A stretch of 64,000 bases of DNA, from NCBI GenBank assembly GCA_000231825.2, contig JH720384.1, positions 210,816 through 274,815 of the forward strand, in the 5' to 3' direction. The notes beneath the pieces are model-generated. The model was given only the letters and a program-made list of their open reading frames with translations, did not search any database and was not told the DNA's origin. How positions within the stretch are numbered: position 1 is the first letter of the stretch; the number at the start of each line of letters is the position of its first letter. The position numbers and the translations under genes were made by a program. This document shows positions 1 to 13,961 of the stretch, one piece after another. This DNA comes from Tetrahymena elliotti 4EA. Taxonomy: Eukaryota; Ciliophora; Oligohymenophorea; Hymenostomatida; Tetrahymenidae.

Positions 1-3
1 TAG

Positions 4-1834
4 TTCTGGTTGGAGACTTAATTCTTTCTGGAATTTTTCTAACTTCCATAGAGCTTTCATAATTCTCTTTAGAATGAGTACAGGAGAAGATTGGTATCTT
101 ATTATGTTTGATGCATATAATGCCAAAGGAATATACGGCATTTTATTTTTTATTTCCTTCTATACTATCTAATCGTATATCCTTATGAATTTGTTTGTCT
201 TAATTATCATGAATGAATTCGAAGAAAATTACATCAATCCAGACAATCCCTTAAACAACTTTAATGAGCAAGAAGATGACTTCAAAAAAAGATGGGTAGT
301 CATGACTATTAAGGATAGTGGAATTAAAATCCATGAAAAAAATATCCCTGACTTTTATTTTGAACTCTAAGAACCTTTAGGTTTTGGTAAAATTTAATTC
401 TTTTTTATTTTAAGATTGATTAAAAAATATTTCTACTTTTGCTGGTTAATCATTGAATAAAAATTTTCTGAAAGCAATTTTATTTTTTTTCTGATAAAAT
501 ATTAAGAAAAATTAAAAATTTAATTGAAAAGCTAAAAATAAATCACTGCAAAGTGATTTATATTATTTTGGGGTAGGGTGAGAAATTATTTATATATAAA
601 GGATCAAAATTATTTTTAATTATAACTTATATTTAAAAATTTTATTTTAGTTAGCTTTTTAAATTATGACCCCCTTCCCTCCTCCTACTTAAAATACTAT
701 TTTATTTTATCTTAAAATTAAAATACGAAATATAAATTTTTTTTTAGATTATAAAAGAAAATCAAAGGATTTTGTAGAGAAGCTGAAATTGCATGATAAT
801 GAAATAACATAAGAAGAAATAAATGCAAAATTAGATAAATATAAAATAAGATAAAAATAAGAAGCAGACAAAAATGTGATGAGAATGAATATTTTTTGTG
901 ATTATGAAGGCTATGTTTATTTTAATGAGTTGTTCTACTAGTTTATGAAATTTTCTTTATATGATTCTGTATTTGAACTCTCTATTGAAGATCAAAAAGA
1001 TCCTTAATTGTTGAAGAAGCACAATGCAGCTTTAGAAATAATGAAAAAAGAAGAAAAAGTATCTATGAAAAAGATATAAGTTATAAAGAAAAAAGTAATG
1101 AAAAATTTATTCTATTTTAAGTATATTTATTTATTTGAATCTAATAAAATACTTAGCAATCTAGTCTTCTTAAATCAAAAATTGTCCATTAGCGTCAATA
1201 AGGTGTTAATCCTATGGTTAGAAGATTATTTGTTGGAATGGCATTTAGAAGTTGGCTGCAGTACAGTACAAAAATGCAAGATAATATGAATCAAATTAAC
1301 TTTAATAAAGAAGATATATCAAGTTAAACAGATACAGATAATAGCTAAGATGAAGATATTGAAAACGAAGAAGAAAACTTATTTCTTAATAAATCTTTTG
1401 AAGATGGAATTCTTTTTAAGAATAAAAAACCTAAGATTATTAAGCGTGAACATACAGTTGCATTGAGAGTAGAAGGTTTAAAAAAATATCGTGAAGAATA
1501 AAATAGTTAAAAGTAAATCTATCAAGGAAAAAAGTATTTCATCATACCAGATACATAAGTTTATCAAATAGATAACTATGATGAATATGATAATTAAGAT
1601 TATAATTCTTATGCATTTTAGGTTGAATAAAGACAAGATTAGCATACTGATGTAAATTAGTTATATAGAAAGAGTTTGTTTGACAGACAATCAATTCGTG
1701 CTGTAAATCCACTTTAGTTTAGATAGAGTTAAGCAAATATACCATAAGATGATAGTATTGATAAAAATAATATCAATAACTCTTAAAAAAACTCAGAAAC
1801 AAATGATTAAAATTCTAAGGAAAAATATAAATGA
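4..1834 (+). CDS. Voltage-gated Ca2+ channel alpha1-like protein, copy A (3' end only)
   Basis: This is the C-terminal part of a four-domain voltage-gated cation channel whose 5' part lies left of the window. Bases 1-3 are the TAG of a splice acceptor. Exons: 4..386, 748..1094, 1193..1834, ending in TGA. The first exon holds the domain IV pore loop with filter STGEDW, then S6 (ILMNLFVLIIMNEFEENY). After it come the C-terminal features of CaV channels: an acidic stretch, PLGFG, a DYEGYVYFNELFYQ block matching the CaV pre-IQ region, and GVNPMVRRLFVGMAFRSW at the IQ position. TAA and TAG are read as Gln. The exon sizes 383 and 347 nt are identical to those of copy B downstream, and the tails are nearly the same, so the two are close paralogues. 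By family the protein should sit in the ciliary or cell membrane and pass Ca2+ on depolarisation. Membership is secure; ion selectivity rests on the domain IV Glu and on the other copies. Confidence 0.9.
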
Positions 1835-3075
1835 AATAATTAATTCATAGAAATAATATATATTTTTTAAATATTTTTGAAATATTGTTTGATTAAAAAG
1901 ATAATTAGGTTTAAATTAATTTCTTATTTAATTCACTTTTTGAAAATTTTTAAAATGATATTAAAAAAAATTTAAATTAAAAAACTCAATATTTTTTGAC
2001 ATTTTTTAGGTTTTATTTAATTTAGCATATTTTCATGTATAACTTCAGTTTAAATTATCCGTTATGATGCAAGAGGAAAAAGGGAAACTATATATGTAAT
2101 CAAAAAATTATAAATTATCCTTTTTATTTTAATAAAAAAACCAGATTGTAGGTAGGTCTTGTCATCTTAATAAATAAAATTAATGTCCTTAAATTTTATT
2201 AAGAATGCTTTGGATTATCTTAATTGCACATTTGTTGGAATGACTACTCATAAAATAAATTAATTCCTAAAAAATAATCTATTTTTCTTTTTACTTATTA
2301 AGATAATCCAATCTTATTATAATAACTTCTATCAAGTGTTTTTTTTAAATTAATAATTAATTAGCTATGAGTATAATTTTTAAAATTACTAATAATTATT
2401 AATTGAAAAAAAAATGAGAAAGTAATGATTTAAAAATGAGGAATACTGATAAAAATTATGTTTAAAAATTACAAGAAACTTTCAAATCCTAAACTAATTT
2501 ATTTAAATTAGTATTTAAATAAAGAAATGAAGTTGAATCTAAAGATATAATCTTGTTCTTATTGGAAAATAGACTCAAATATTTACTTCATTATTTAAAA
2601 AATGAAATCTAAAATAATTTTTTCATAAAAAATAAGTAAATAAAATGTAATTTTTTAAAGATTTTTAAAATTATATTTTAATTTTAATTTAAGTTTATTT
2701 TAACTGAATGTTAGTAAATGAAATGTAGTTTTTATAATAAAATGAATAGAATATATTTTTTACTGATGATATTTAATCTATTTAATTTAAATAGCTGAAA
2801 AAACATCTATTTTTTAATAAATAAACTCTAATTTTTAAAGATCATTTGTTGTTAAGAATTAAATTACTTATTATTTTTATTAATTAATTAAAAATGTTTC
2901 TTCATTCAAAAAAGTAGAAGTTCATGTTAGTTAGTTTTACTATGTTTTTTAATATTCACTTTTTTTACATTTAAAAACTAATGATAAAATATTCAATCAA
3001 TTTTTGTTAACTTATTTGTTTAAAAATTTAGGCTTTAAAATAAGAATAAAAGAAACTAAATTTGTTAACAGTAAA
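1835..3075. other. Intergenic region between channel copies A and B
   Basis: About 1.24 kb of A/T-rich DNA between the TGA of copy A and the ATG of copy B, which are head to tail. All frames on both strands are broken by TGA and no protein-like stretch was found. It should contain the 3' UTR of A and the promoter and 5' UTR of B, but I recognise no specific element. Confidence 0.6.
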
Positions 3076-6000
3076 ATGAATTCTTAAACAATAGGTAAAT
3101 TTAAAGTTAATTCAAATTACTCTCAATATTCTAAAAAAATAATTAATAAAGAAATAGCATGAAAAATATTTTAGAAAATATCCATTTTTATAAAACAAAA
3201 CATTTTATTCAACTTATTTTGTTTTATTTATGTAGAGGCAAGCTGGCTTAAAAAGCTTCGATAAGTGCTAAAGTAGGAGATATCAGAAGAGTATGAAGAG
3301 GATTAAACTTAGCATAATTAAAAATTAATAGGAAAAGCATCTACAGATATTATAAGTGAAAAAGCTGATAAAAATTAAGAGAGTGATCAAGGATCTTCTT
3401 CTTCGTCATTTGATTTTGATTGCTTAGTAGAAGATAATGTAATAAATACATAATAAGTAAAATTAAAAAAATTTAATGCTATTATTATAAAAATAAAGTA
3501 AAATTAGAGGAATGCCTACATAAAAGTTGTAAATGCATTCTTGGAGTAGGAATCTGATTAAAGCGACAATGAAATTAAAAAAAACCAAAACAACCAAATA
3601 AAATTATAAAAATAGATTGAAAATCAATATGAGTAAGAGTTTGAAACTGAATTTTAACTAAATAAGCTCAGCATAGATAACAACCCTGTATTAGATGTTA
3701 TAGAAATGAGTGTTTTTGATAGAATTGCTCTTTTTCAAGCCTCAACAATATTTGAAAAAATCTACAAATAAATGTGGTACATAAAAGAGTAATTTTTTTA
3801 TTAGATTATGATAAAACATTCCTATTAATTTTCATAGTTTTTTTTTTTGCAAAGTTCTATATTAATTTAAATGTCTTGAATATTTCTACTAAACTTCTTT
3901 TTACATAATTGTAGAAAGAAGCTATATTTTTTAAATAAGAATGGAAAAAAAATTATTTAAGAATAAGCTTGATTCAAGTTATTTTTTATTTATTTAAATT
4001 ATTTAAGAATAAATTTTAACTATTAAAATTATTTTTAACATAAAAAGAAAAATTACCTACACTTGTCTAAGCATAGTTAACCATAATATATTTACTCTAT
4101 TTACATTATCTGTAATTATATTTAACTCAGTTATGTTAGCTTAAGATGATCCAACAACAAATGTTGATAATAATCCTGCAATAGATCTTACTCTACTTAT
4201 CATATATACAATTGAAATGTGTTTAAAAATATTAGCTATGGGTTTTATATTCAATAAAAACTCCTATTTGAGTGAAGGATGGAATGCGTTGGATTTTATC
4301 ATCATAATTACTGGATGGCTCCCATACTTAATTAACTCAAGTTCTTTTAATTTGACTGCACTCAGATCTCTAAGAGTATTACGTCCTCTAAGATCAATAA
4401 GCAAAGTTAAAATTTTAAACTAACTTGTTACAGCTTTATTTACTGCTATACCTCTTTTGAAAGATGCCATGATTATTTTGTGCTTTTTTTTTGGAGTTTT
4501 TGGTATTGCTGGTCTCTAACTCTTTACTGGCTAGTTAAAAACTCGTTGTATTGAAGTTTCAACAGGTATTAAATATGGTGATGAAAACAATAACTTGTTT
4601 ATTTGTGCTTCTGATAGCGATTGTGTAATTTCGAGTAATATGGTCTATGTCTGTGCCAAAGGAATGGTAAGCCCCAATTACGATTACTATAATTTTGACA
4701 CTTTTGGTTGGTCTTTGCTTAATGTTTACATTGTAGTTAGCAATGAAGGATGGTCTACAATCATGCAATATATAATGGTTGGTTTTAATGTAATTTAGAA
4801 ATATTATTATCAATTTTATTAAATTACAAATAAAATTTTATTTTTCTCAACAAAATCTCTATTTTTCTTTTATAAAATCTCTCATTTTTTCTTTTAATAA
4901 ACAATAATAAAAATATCAAAAAAAACTTTTGAAAATGAATAATATAATGTCCTTTTTTTGAAAATTTTCAAAACTATTAAAACCTTTCATTTTAAGAAAA
5001 TAAATCATTAATTTTACTCAGGAAAAATTTGCAAGTGTAAACTTTTAGAAAATAAATTTATTATTTTTCTAAAGAAAATTATCTCATACAACATGAAAGA
5101 CACTTATTAAAAAATTTATATTTAAATTTTAAAATATTTTTATTAATTATTATTTTAAAATAGTTTTTTGCTTTTCTATATTTCTTCTTGATTGTGTATC
5201 TTGGTACTTGGTTGCTGGTTAATTTATGTATGGGTATTATAGCTGTTAAATATAGTGAATCTATTGCAAATTAGAATATTTAGTAAAGTTAGAAATAAAA
5301 GTTTGAAGGGTATAATATGCAAAATCTAATTAGATGGGGTATATACAAGACAAATAAAATTCTTTACAAAGAACTAGACGAACAAAAGAAAATAAAAAAA
5401 AATTTATTCGATTTAAGCTTTTCTATGAGCTCATTACTTGCCTCATATAAAAGATCAAATAAAAAGTAAGAGACTACAGTTTAAAAAAATATAAGAGGTA
5501 GTTAGGATATTCAAAATAAGAATTTAAGTAAAATTCTCCCATTAGATATCAATGCATAAACAGAAGCTAAGTAATTAGTTAAAGCTGAAAATGAATAAAC
5601 TCCTAATTAAAAGGAAATAACACATATGATTCCTATGATTAATGTAGTAGAAAAAAAGATAGACACAGAAAATGAGAATGAAGAATAAACCAAAAATAAT
5701 GATGATAAAAATATTCTTCTTAAAAAATTGACTGTTTAAAATGAAAGTAATTCAAATGGTAATTCAACTCCTATCTCTGCTAAAGTTAAATTATCTTTAG
5801 GTATTATTAGATAAAATTCCACTTTAAACTAAATTGTGGAAGAATCTAAGAACTCAAGTAAGAAACAATATGAGCACAGTAAATATAAAAATGAAAAAGG
5901 TAAAACAAAGTAAATACCTTCAAGCAATGAAAAATAAACATTTAGTGCTTTTGTAGACCCTTCTTTATTAGCCAACAAGCTTGAACTGATAAAAACTGAA

Positions 6001-9000
6001 TGTAATATTTTCTTTCTCTTTTTTAAATCAATAAATATTTTTTAAAATTAAAAGAAATCTAATAAAAAAGAATCTCAAAAAAGCTAATTCCTAATTCAAA
6101 AGAGTATCAAAAAATTGAAAGCAACTTTTAGAAGTACTATGAATTATAATCATAGAAGTAAGATCAATAAAAGTTTAGTTTTGCTCCAATATAGAAATAA
6201 AAACCTTAATAGTCTGATTAAAAACTATCTCTGAAGAAAATACAAGCTACTGTGAATAAAGATGAAGATAGATAATAGTAATTATCTAGGAAAAAATCTA
6301 GAAATGCTCATGATGCTAGAAGAGCCTCCAAAAGATTAAATAATATGTTTTAATTTTAAGAAAATTTTAAAGAGTAGGAAGAAGAAAATGATGAAGATTT
6401 CTTGATGCAGATTGAAGATATTCTTGAAAAGAGTTTAAGCAAAGAGCCAGATTAAATAAATACAGCAGGAGAGGATGATGTTATTATAGAATAAAATTAT
6501 TTAAATTAATTTTAAAATTAATTGGATTTTCACTCTTTGAAACAACAGAAAAAATAAAATAAAATACAAAAATCTCCTATCTAAGAAAAAGAGAAAGATA
6601 ACTTTGCAAAATATTCTCATTCATAAGAGCCTCAGTTTAAAAAAATATCAGAAAATAGATTTTCTTCTCACAGTCTTGACAAAAAGAGAGCATTTGCTTT
6701 TAAGAGAGGAACAAAAGATATTTCAAATCCAAACAAAATATCTTAGAATACTGAAACTAAAAGCAATAGCAATGATGAGTCTTTATCAGACATTTCTGAA
6801 ATGTCTTTCTTAGTTTAAGAAGAATTAGAGTCAGAAATAAATTAAAGACCTTAACTTTTTAAGAAGAATTCTACAATAAATTAACTATTCAATGAATTAG
6901 AAATTTAAGTGAAGAAGAATAAAAATTAGAAAGATGATCATTCTCACTCTCTTTAGAAAAATAATTAACATCACAGAAGATCAACTAAAGTAAGCCAAAA
7001 TTTTTTTTTATTAATTTTGATAAATGTTTAAAAATAATTTATAATAATAAAGAACATTAAATTGAATCATGAGCATTAAGAAACATATTTAAGCTAAGAT
7101 ACAAGGAACATAGAGTAATAGCTTTAAAATAAGATTAACAAACAGATTGATTAGAAAGCTGAAGATTTTAGACTATTGCTTGACTCTAAATACTTAAAAC
7201 CAAGAGTCATTTATGCTGAATCTAGTGATTATACTGATGATATACTTCCTACTAAATTATAAAAAGAAGCTGAGCTATTTTAAAAATCTTAAGATGAGAA
7301 AATAAGGAGAATGAGATTCAAATTAAAACAAATGACAAGTATTTGCATCAGGAAAAATAAAATTAAAAAATGTAATAAAAATTTAAGTTTTTATTTATTT
7401 AGTAATTTTTTATTTTAATAAAAAAGAAAATGGTATAAAATTACCTTTCTACAAGTCTAAAAGAGTCGAAGTCATGCAAGAAGATATGATATTAGATGCT
7501 ATGCTTGCAGGCAAATTTACAAATGATAATTAATCTATTAGATATTCAAAGCATCCAGATTAAAAAAATGACATTCAAAGCTATGACAGTCCTAATCCTT
7601 TCAAATAAACTAAAATGAGTAGCTTTATGCCAAAAACTACACTTAACAAAGGACAATCTTAGAAAGATGAAGAGAGAAATAGTGTGATTTAAAATAATTA
7701 ACCAAAATAATTACCATTTAGCCCAAGTTTACTTACAAAATAAACTTTCTAGAATAAACAATTTAATTTTGAATAAAACTTACCAACACTTAAGTTAGAT
7801 CTAAAAAGTACTACTGTTTTTAGTAAATTAGAGCAATTTAACCTAAATGATTAATAGAAAGACTAGAGTAATTCTATTAATTAAGATGTAGCAGCTAATA
7901 ATATTCCTTCAACTAAAAATGTCAAAGATGAAATTAAAGACTCACCAAGAGAATTTAATAAGGATAACATTTCAGCAATCGAAGCAGATAGTAAGAATGA
8001 TAAATAAGCAAAAAGTAGCAAAAATATTTCAATAATTTAACAAAGCGAATAGGATTAACAAAACTTTACTTCTAAAATTCAAAGCATTAGAAATAGGAAT
8101 AATAGTGTTCAATCTAATTAAGATCAACTTAATAATTCTGTTATATAAAAGTTTGTAATAAAACAAACTGATAGAAAGTTGAATTCAAGTACATTAACAT
8201 TTTAGCAAAAGAAAGGAAAAAATGAAAAAGGGGATTAGCTTGAAAACTAATGGGATTTATAAAAAGCTATTTCAAAGATATTTTCAGATGCTGTAGAATA
8301 AGAAAAAGATGAGATATAGCAATAGTAATAGGACTAAGAATAAAGATTTAATGGTATGAGAGATTAAAAAACATAGTTATAGTAAACCAAACCATTATCT
8401 ACACACAAAAACTATTATGAAACAATGATGCATTAATTGGAATAAAAAAATATCAAAAAAGCAGAAAGATAACTAGAAATACTCAATAAATCTGAGTCAA
8501 TGTAGGTTTAGTAGGCAGATAATAAAAGTTTACAATCAACTGATCTAGGCTAATCTACCATGAGTTTAATGAATGAAGAGAATGATGATAATTAAAACTC
8601 TAAATATTTCGTCTTAAGTTAATAGTCAGATGCATTTGACCTAGACAAATTTTAATAAGAAGATGTTGAATAAAAATATTTGTTACAAGTAAAAAAAGAA
8701 ATATCAAACTATGAAAAAAAAGGTATTTGCGAATTAAAAGTGTAAACCTCAGCTGACGATGTCTTATCAATAAATCTTAAATATAAAAATTAGGAAGCTC
8801 TTAATATGATTTTATCCTCCATGAATTATAAATAAGAACTATTAGAATAAAATGAAGGAGGAATGATTGGTATCATTGAAGCCTTTCGTAGAAGAGTTAA
8901 ATTTGTAGTCATGCATTCATTGTTTGAAAATTTAATTATGCTTTGCGTTTTGTTGAATACCCTACTTCTTTGCCTTGACGGTATTGTTCCATCATCAAGT

Positions 9001-12000
9001 AATTTTTTTTTTCAAACATTTTTCTCATTTTTTTCTAATTTAAGATATTTCATTCCCATATACTTTTATTTATTAAAGGAAAAAGTATCAAATAAATTAT
9101 TTTTTCAACAATCTAAAACAAATTACATATAAAATTAACATTTTTTTTAACCTTTAATTAATTATCATTGAAGTAAACTAAAATAGAAATTAAATTCCTT
9201 AATTTTACAAATCCAAATTAGGATTTTTTCCATACTTAGATAAAGAATATTTTATTTTAAACTATTAAAAATACAAACAAATATAATTAAACTGGATTTA
9301 ATTGTATTTAAAAAAATTTTTAAAATAAAAGGTAGTAGTCTGCTAGATACATTTAACTTTATTTTTACAATACTTTTCGCAGTAGATATGGGTCTAAAAA
9401 TAATTGGCCTAGGTTTAGTAGCTTATGCTTCTGATAAAATGAATATCTTTGATGCTTTAATTGTAAGTTTGTCTATTTTTGAGTTAATTTTCTTAAATGG
9501 TTCAAGCTCAGTTAGTGCTTTTCGTTCAATTAGAATTTTAAGAGTGTTTAGGGTTTTGAGAGTAACAAGATTGTTAAGATCTTTGCAATTTATGAAAATT
9601 TTGGTGACAGCTATTTCTTCTACTTTAGAGTAGTTCATTTATATATTACTACTTTTATTTTTAGTTATGTTTATTTATGCTCTTTTGGGAATGAGTTTGT
9701 TTGGAGGAAACTGGCCAACTTACAATTCATCTGTTCCTTCTAGATTAAATTATGATTAATTTATAAATGCTGCTTTTGCTGTTCTTGATTTACTCACACT
9801 TGAAAATTGGAATGATTAACTTACAAATTGTTTGATATCAAATGTAAATAACTATGTATGCACAGCTTATTTAATATCAATGATTTTCATTGGAAATTAC
9901 ATATTACTTGGTTTAGTTTTAGCTATTATGCTAGATTCTTTTGATTCAGCAGAAGTATAAAAGGATAGGTAAGAAATAGAAAGTAGATTTGAAGTTGTTT
10001 AAGATATAACATTTGGTCATACTAGTATGGGTACAACTTTTATGAATAACTTATCTTAGAGTATGTACTAATCATCTAATAACATTAGCAGAATATCAGG
10101 AGGTATCTAATAGAGTGGAGCTTTGTAGAGATCCGTAACGCTTTCAAGATAAGAATTAAATAGATTAAATCAGTCAAATGACTCAGCTTAGATAGAGAAA
10201 ACAAAGTCAATCATCTAAGGAGATGATAACAGCAGTGACAAAGCAACTGTCCTGAATTCAGAATCAAAATTGAATAAAGATAATAAAAAAAATAAGAATC
10301 AATTTATATGGTTTGATGGAGTAGAATGTGAAAAATCTTTGTATTTATTCTCAAAAGAAGGAACATTCAGGAGAATTATTTACTAAATTTATAAACACCC
10401 TCTTTTTGAGAAAACCGTGCTTTTGTAATAATTTAGATTTTTTTGTTATTTAATTCATTTCATTTTATTTTTAAATAGAGTTATTATTTTAACATCTTTC
10501 AAACTAACATTTGATACCTACATCAGTGTAAATGATGTGTGGGCTACAGAATTCAGTAATGACCTCGATTTAGTATTTACCATATTTTTCCTTTGTGAAT
10601 ATTTGATCAAAGTTATTGCTCTTGGATTTGTTTTAGATAAAGGATCCTATTTAAGAGATAGCTGGTGTTAGTTAGATTTTTTTATTGTTGTTAGCAGTTT
10701 GGTTGATCTAAGTTTTGCTTCAATCAACTTAAATGCTATTAAAATTCTTAGACTGTTGAGAACCCTCCGTCCTTTGAGACTTTTATCCTAAAATAAATCT
10801 ATGAAATTGATTGTAACTGCTCTAATGGAATCTATTGGAGGCATAGCAAATATGATTATTGTAGTACTTATCATTTGGTATTTTTTATTTACTAATTATT
10901 TAATCAATAATTTTATATTAAAATTTATCAATTAGGCTTATGTTTGCCATTCTTGCTCTAAATTTAATGTAAGGAAAGCTTTTTTATTGCAATACAACTG
11001 GTGCATAGCTCTCTGGAAACTATAATATTTACTAGTATCACAAAGAATAGGTATAATATAGAATACTATTATTATTCTAAATTAGGTTTACATTACCTGC
11101 AATTTAAACCTTACAAATATTTCCAAATTTAGTGCCGTTTTACTTAAGTTTTATAATTATTTTTTTATTAAAAATCAAATTGTCCAATTATTAATTACTA
11201 ATTATTTTAAAATTAAGTGTAATAAATTACCTGGGGCATTTTGGGATAGGTACCCTAATAACAATGATAATATAGGATTTAGTATGGTTATGCTTTTTGT
11301 ACTTTCAACATTTGAAGGATGGCCAAATTATGTGTGGTATTATCTGGATGCAAGTGATACAGGTCCAGTTTGGAATAATAGTAAATATTTTGGCATCTTT
11401 TTTACTGTTTTTATATTTGTAGGAAGCTTCTTCTCTATCAATTTGTTCACTGCTATTATTTCTTTTAACTTTGATATAGCAAGTAAGAAAGCTAAGAATG
11501 CATTTCTTACTGATGATTAGTCTTAGTGGATAGAGCTTCAAAGACTAATAGTCTAATCAACACCAGACTTTGCCTCTATTAAACCACCTGATAACAAATT
11601 TAGAAAGACAGTAAAATCATTCAATTTACTTACTATTTTCTCACTAAAATTAGTATTTCATTAGAAAATAAATAAAAACTTTAAAATACTTTAATTATTA
11701 ATTACTTTAAACCCTCATCATTTTATATTAGATGGTGAAAATTTTTGTTATAAAATTTCAAAATAAAAATTTTTTGTAAAAATTAAAAAAAGTGATTTCA
11801 CTTTTCGAACTTTTTGAGGATTTAAATTATTTAATAAAATAAATATTTAATATCAAAATAATTAGTTATGGAGAATATCTGAATCACCTAAACTTGATAT
11901 CTTTATTATTACCTGTATTATTGGTAATGTTATTGTAATGGCTATGTCTTATGATACATCTAGTCCTGATTACGAATCAAAATTATAACTAGTGAATCTT

Positions 12001-13961
12001 TTATTTACATCTGTTTTCATAGCTGAAAGCATTCTGAAAATACTGGCTTATGGAATTAAGGGTTATTTTTATAATGGATGGAATCAATTTGACTTTTTTG
12101 TTGTATGCTCTTCAATAGTAGATATTATTATGAGCTAATTAGGAAAATCTTTTATTTCCTTTTTGAAAGCTGGTCCTTAAATTGCAAGAGTTTTAAGAGT
12201 ATTGAGAGTTTCAAGACTTTTAAAGCTGATCAAATCATTTTAAGGATTGTAAAAACTAATATAAACAACAGTTTTTGCCTTTCCTAAATTTTTAAATGCA
12301 ACTTTATTGTATATTCTCTTCTATTTTATATTTTCAATCTTAGCTTGGTTTTTATTTTCAGATATCCGGTAAGAATATTCCACTTTTTGAATGTAAGATT
12401 AACTTTTATTATTTAAATATAGATCAGGATGGAGAGTTAGTAACTTTTGGAATTTTAGTAATTTCCATAGGTCTATTATTCTTTTAGTTAGAATGAGCAC
12501 AGGAGAAGATTGGTATCTTGTCATGTATGATACATTTAATCACTATGGAATAATTGGTCTCATTTATTTTATCTCTTTTTACACTGTTCAATCATATATA
12601 TTAATGAATTTGTTCGTCTTGATTATAATGAATGAGTTTGAGGAAAATTACATTAATCCAGATAACCCTCTATCTAACTTTAATGAACAAGAAGAGTATT
12701 TCAAAAAAAGATGGGCACAAATGACTTAAAAAGACAGTGGAATTAAGATACATGAAAAGTATCTTACTGAATTTTACTTTAATCTTCCTGCTCCATTAGG
12801 ATTTGGTAAATTATCTATTTGGTTTTAATTAAAATAATTATTTAATTTGAATTTTATTTTATTAGATTTTACCAAAAAGGCTAATGATTTTGTTGAGTAG
12901 ATAAAATCTCGTGATAGTGAAATTTCACATGATGAGATATAAAGTAGAGTCGACAGATTTAGGATAAGATAAAGACAAGAAGCTGACAAGAATATTATGA
13001 AAATGAATGTCTTTTGTGATTATGAAGGATATATTTACTTTAATGATCTCTTTTACTAATTATTTAAATTCTCTTTATACAATTCAGTTTATGAATTAAA
13101 TCAATATTAAATTGATGATCCTAAGGCGATTTAAAGGCATAACACTGCTCTTGAAATACTTAAAAAAGAAGAAAAGGTTACTTGGAAAAAAATAGGAATC
13201 ATCAAAAAAAAGGTAATTTAAAAATTGTAAATTTGCCATAATAAATCTTTACATTTTTGCAAAACAAGTAATCAAGTTTATTGAAGTCTAAAATTGTACT
13301 TTAGCGTTAACAAGGTGTTAATCCAATGGTGAGAAGATTATTTGTTGGAATGGCTTTTAAGAGTTGGCTTTAATATAGCATTAAAACTTAAGAGAATTTA
13401 AATTAAATCAACTTTAATAAGGAAGATATATCAAGTTAAACAGATTCGGATAATAGTTAGGAGGAAATTTAAAATGAAGAATCAGAAAATTTCTTCTTAG
13501 ATAAATCATTAGATGAAGGAATTCAGTTTAAAAAGTAATAATCAGGTATAATTAAAAGATAGCACACAGTTATCCATAGGCCTGGAGGTCTTAAAATGTA
13601 TAAAGAAGAACATGAAAACTAGAAATAATTTAAATCAAATAAAAAATACCATCGCTTACCTAATGTTGATGTATACAGGCAGGAATATTATGATGAATAA
13701 AATGCTAAATATTTCTAAGTGTAGGAAGAAGATATATATGTTGAAACTAAGCATCATATTTAAGAAGAAGTAGCAGGTAGGAAGTCTATGCTATAAAGAC
13801 CTTCTATTCTTTTCTCCAATCCTACCTAATAAAGAAAAAGTGTATTGCATACTTTAGTATAAGAAACAGATACCACTTAGGCAAGAAAATCTGTTAATTA
13901 AAAATATCAATCTAAAAACTAAGAAAATACTATTTTAGAAAATGAAAATGAACAAAAGTGA
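3076..13961 (+). CDS. Voltage-gated Ca2+ channel alpha1-like protein, copy B (complete)
   Basis: A complete four-domain (4 x 6TM) channel of about 2,932 residues. Exons: 3076..3094, 3236..3438, 3508..3788, 4048..4789, 5164..6001, 6055..6989, 7053..7371, 7427..8998, 9332..10424, 10479..10877, 10936..11050, 11218..11610, 11866..12368, 12423..12805, 12866..13212, 13305..13961. Lengths sum to 8,799 nt, exactly 2,933 codons with TGA. S4 sensors carry Arg every third residue: LRSLRVLRPLRS (~271), RSIRILRVFRVLRVTRLLRS (~1698), IKILRLLRTLRPLRLL (~2088), ARVLRVLRVSRLLK (~2410). Filters are SNEGW (~398), TLENW (~1794), TFEGW (~2203) and TGEDW (~2497). This Glu x4 ring is the Ca2+-selective pattern and excludes the DEKA ring of animal NaV. 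The I-II linker (~480-1590) is Gln/Asn/Ser/Lys-rich. The tail has PLGFG and an IQ-like segment. The start was chosen because the 19-nt first exon (MNSQTI) joins in phase and copy C has the same design. It probably works in Ca2+-driven ciliary reversal, which is inferred from ciliate physiology. Confidence 0.93.

Noticed and set aside
3095..3235. Non-coding interruptions as internal eliminated sequences rather than introns
   Set aside because: They start with GT, end with AG and share phase and position between copies B and C, which is intron behaviour; no terminal repeats were seen.
4559..4813. Minus-strand frame of 84 codons over channel copy B
   Set aside because: It is antisense to the domain I pore loop, which is firmly coding on the plus strand.
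3076..13961. Voltage-gated Na+ channel
   Set aside because: Animal NaV has D/E/K/A in the four filters; here all four positions are Glu and the tail matches the CaV PLGFG/pre-IQ layout.
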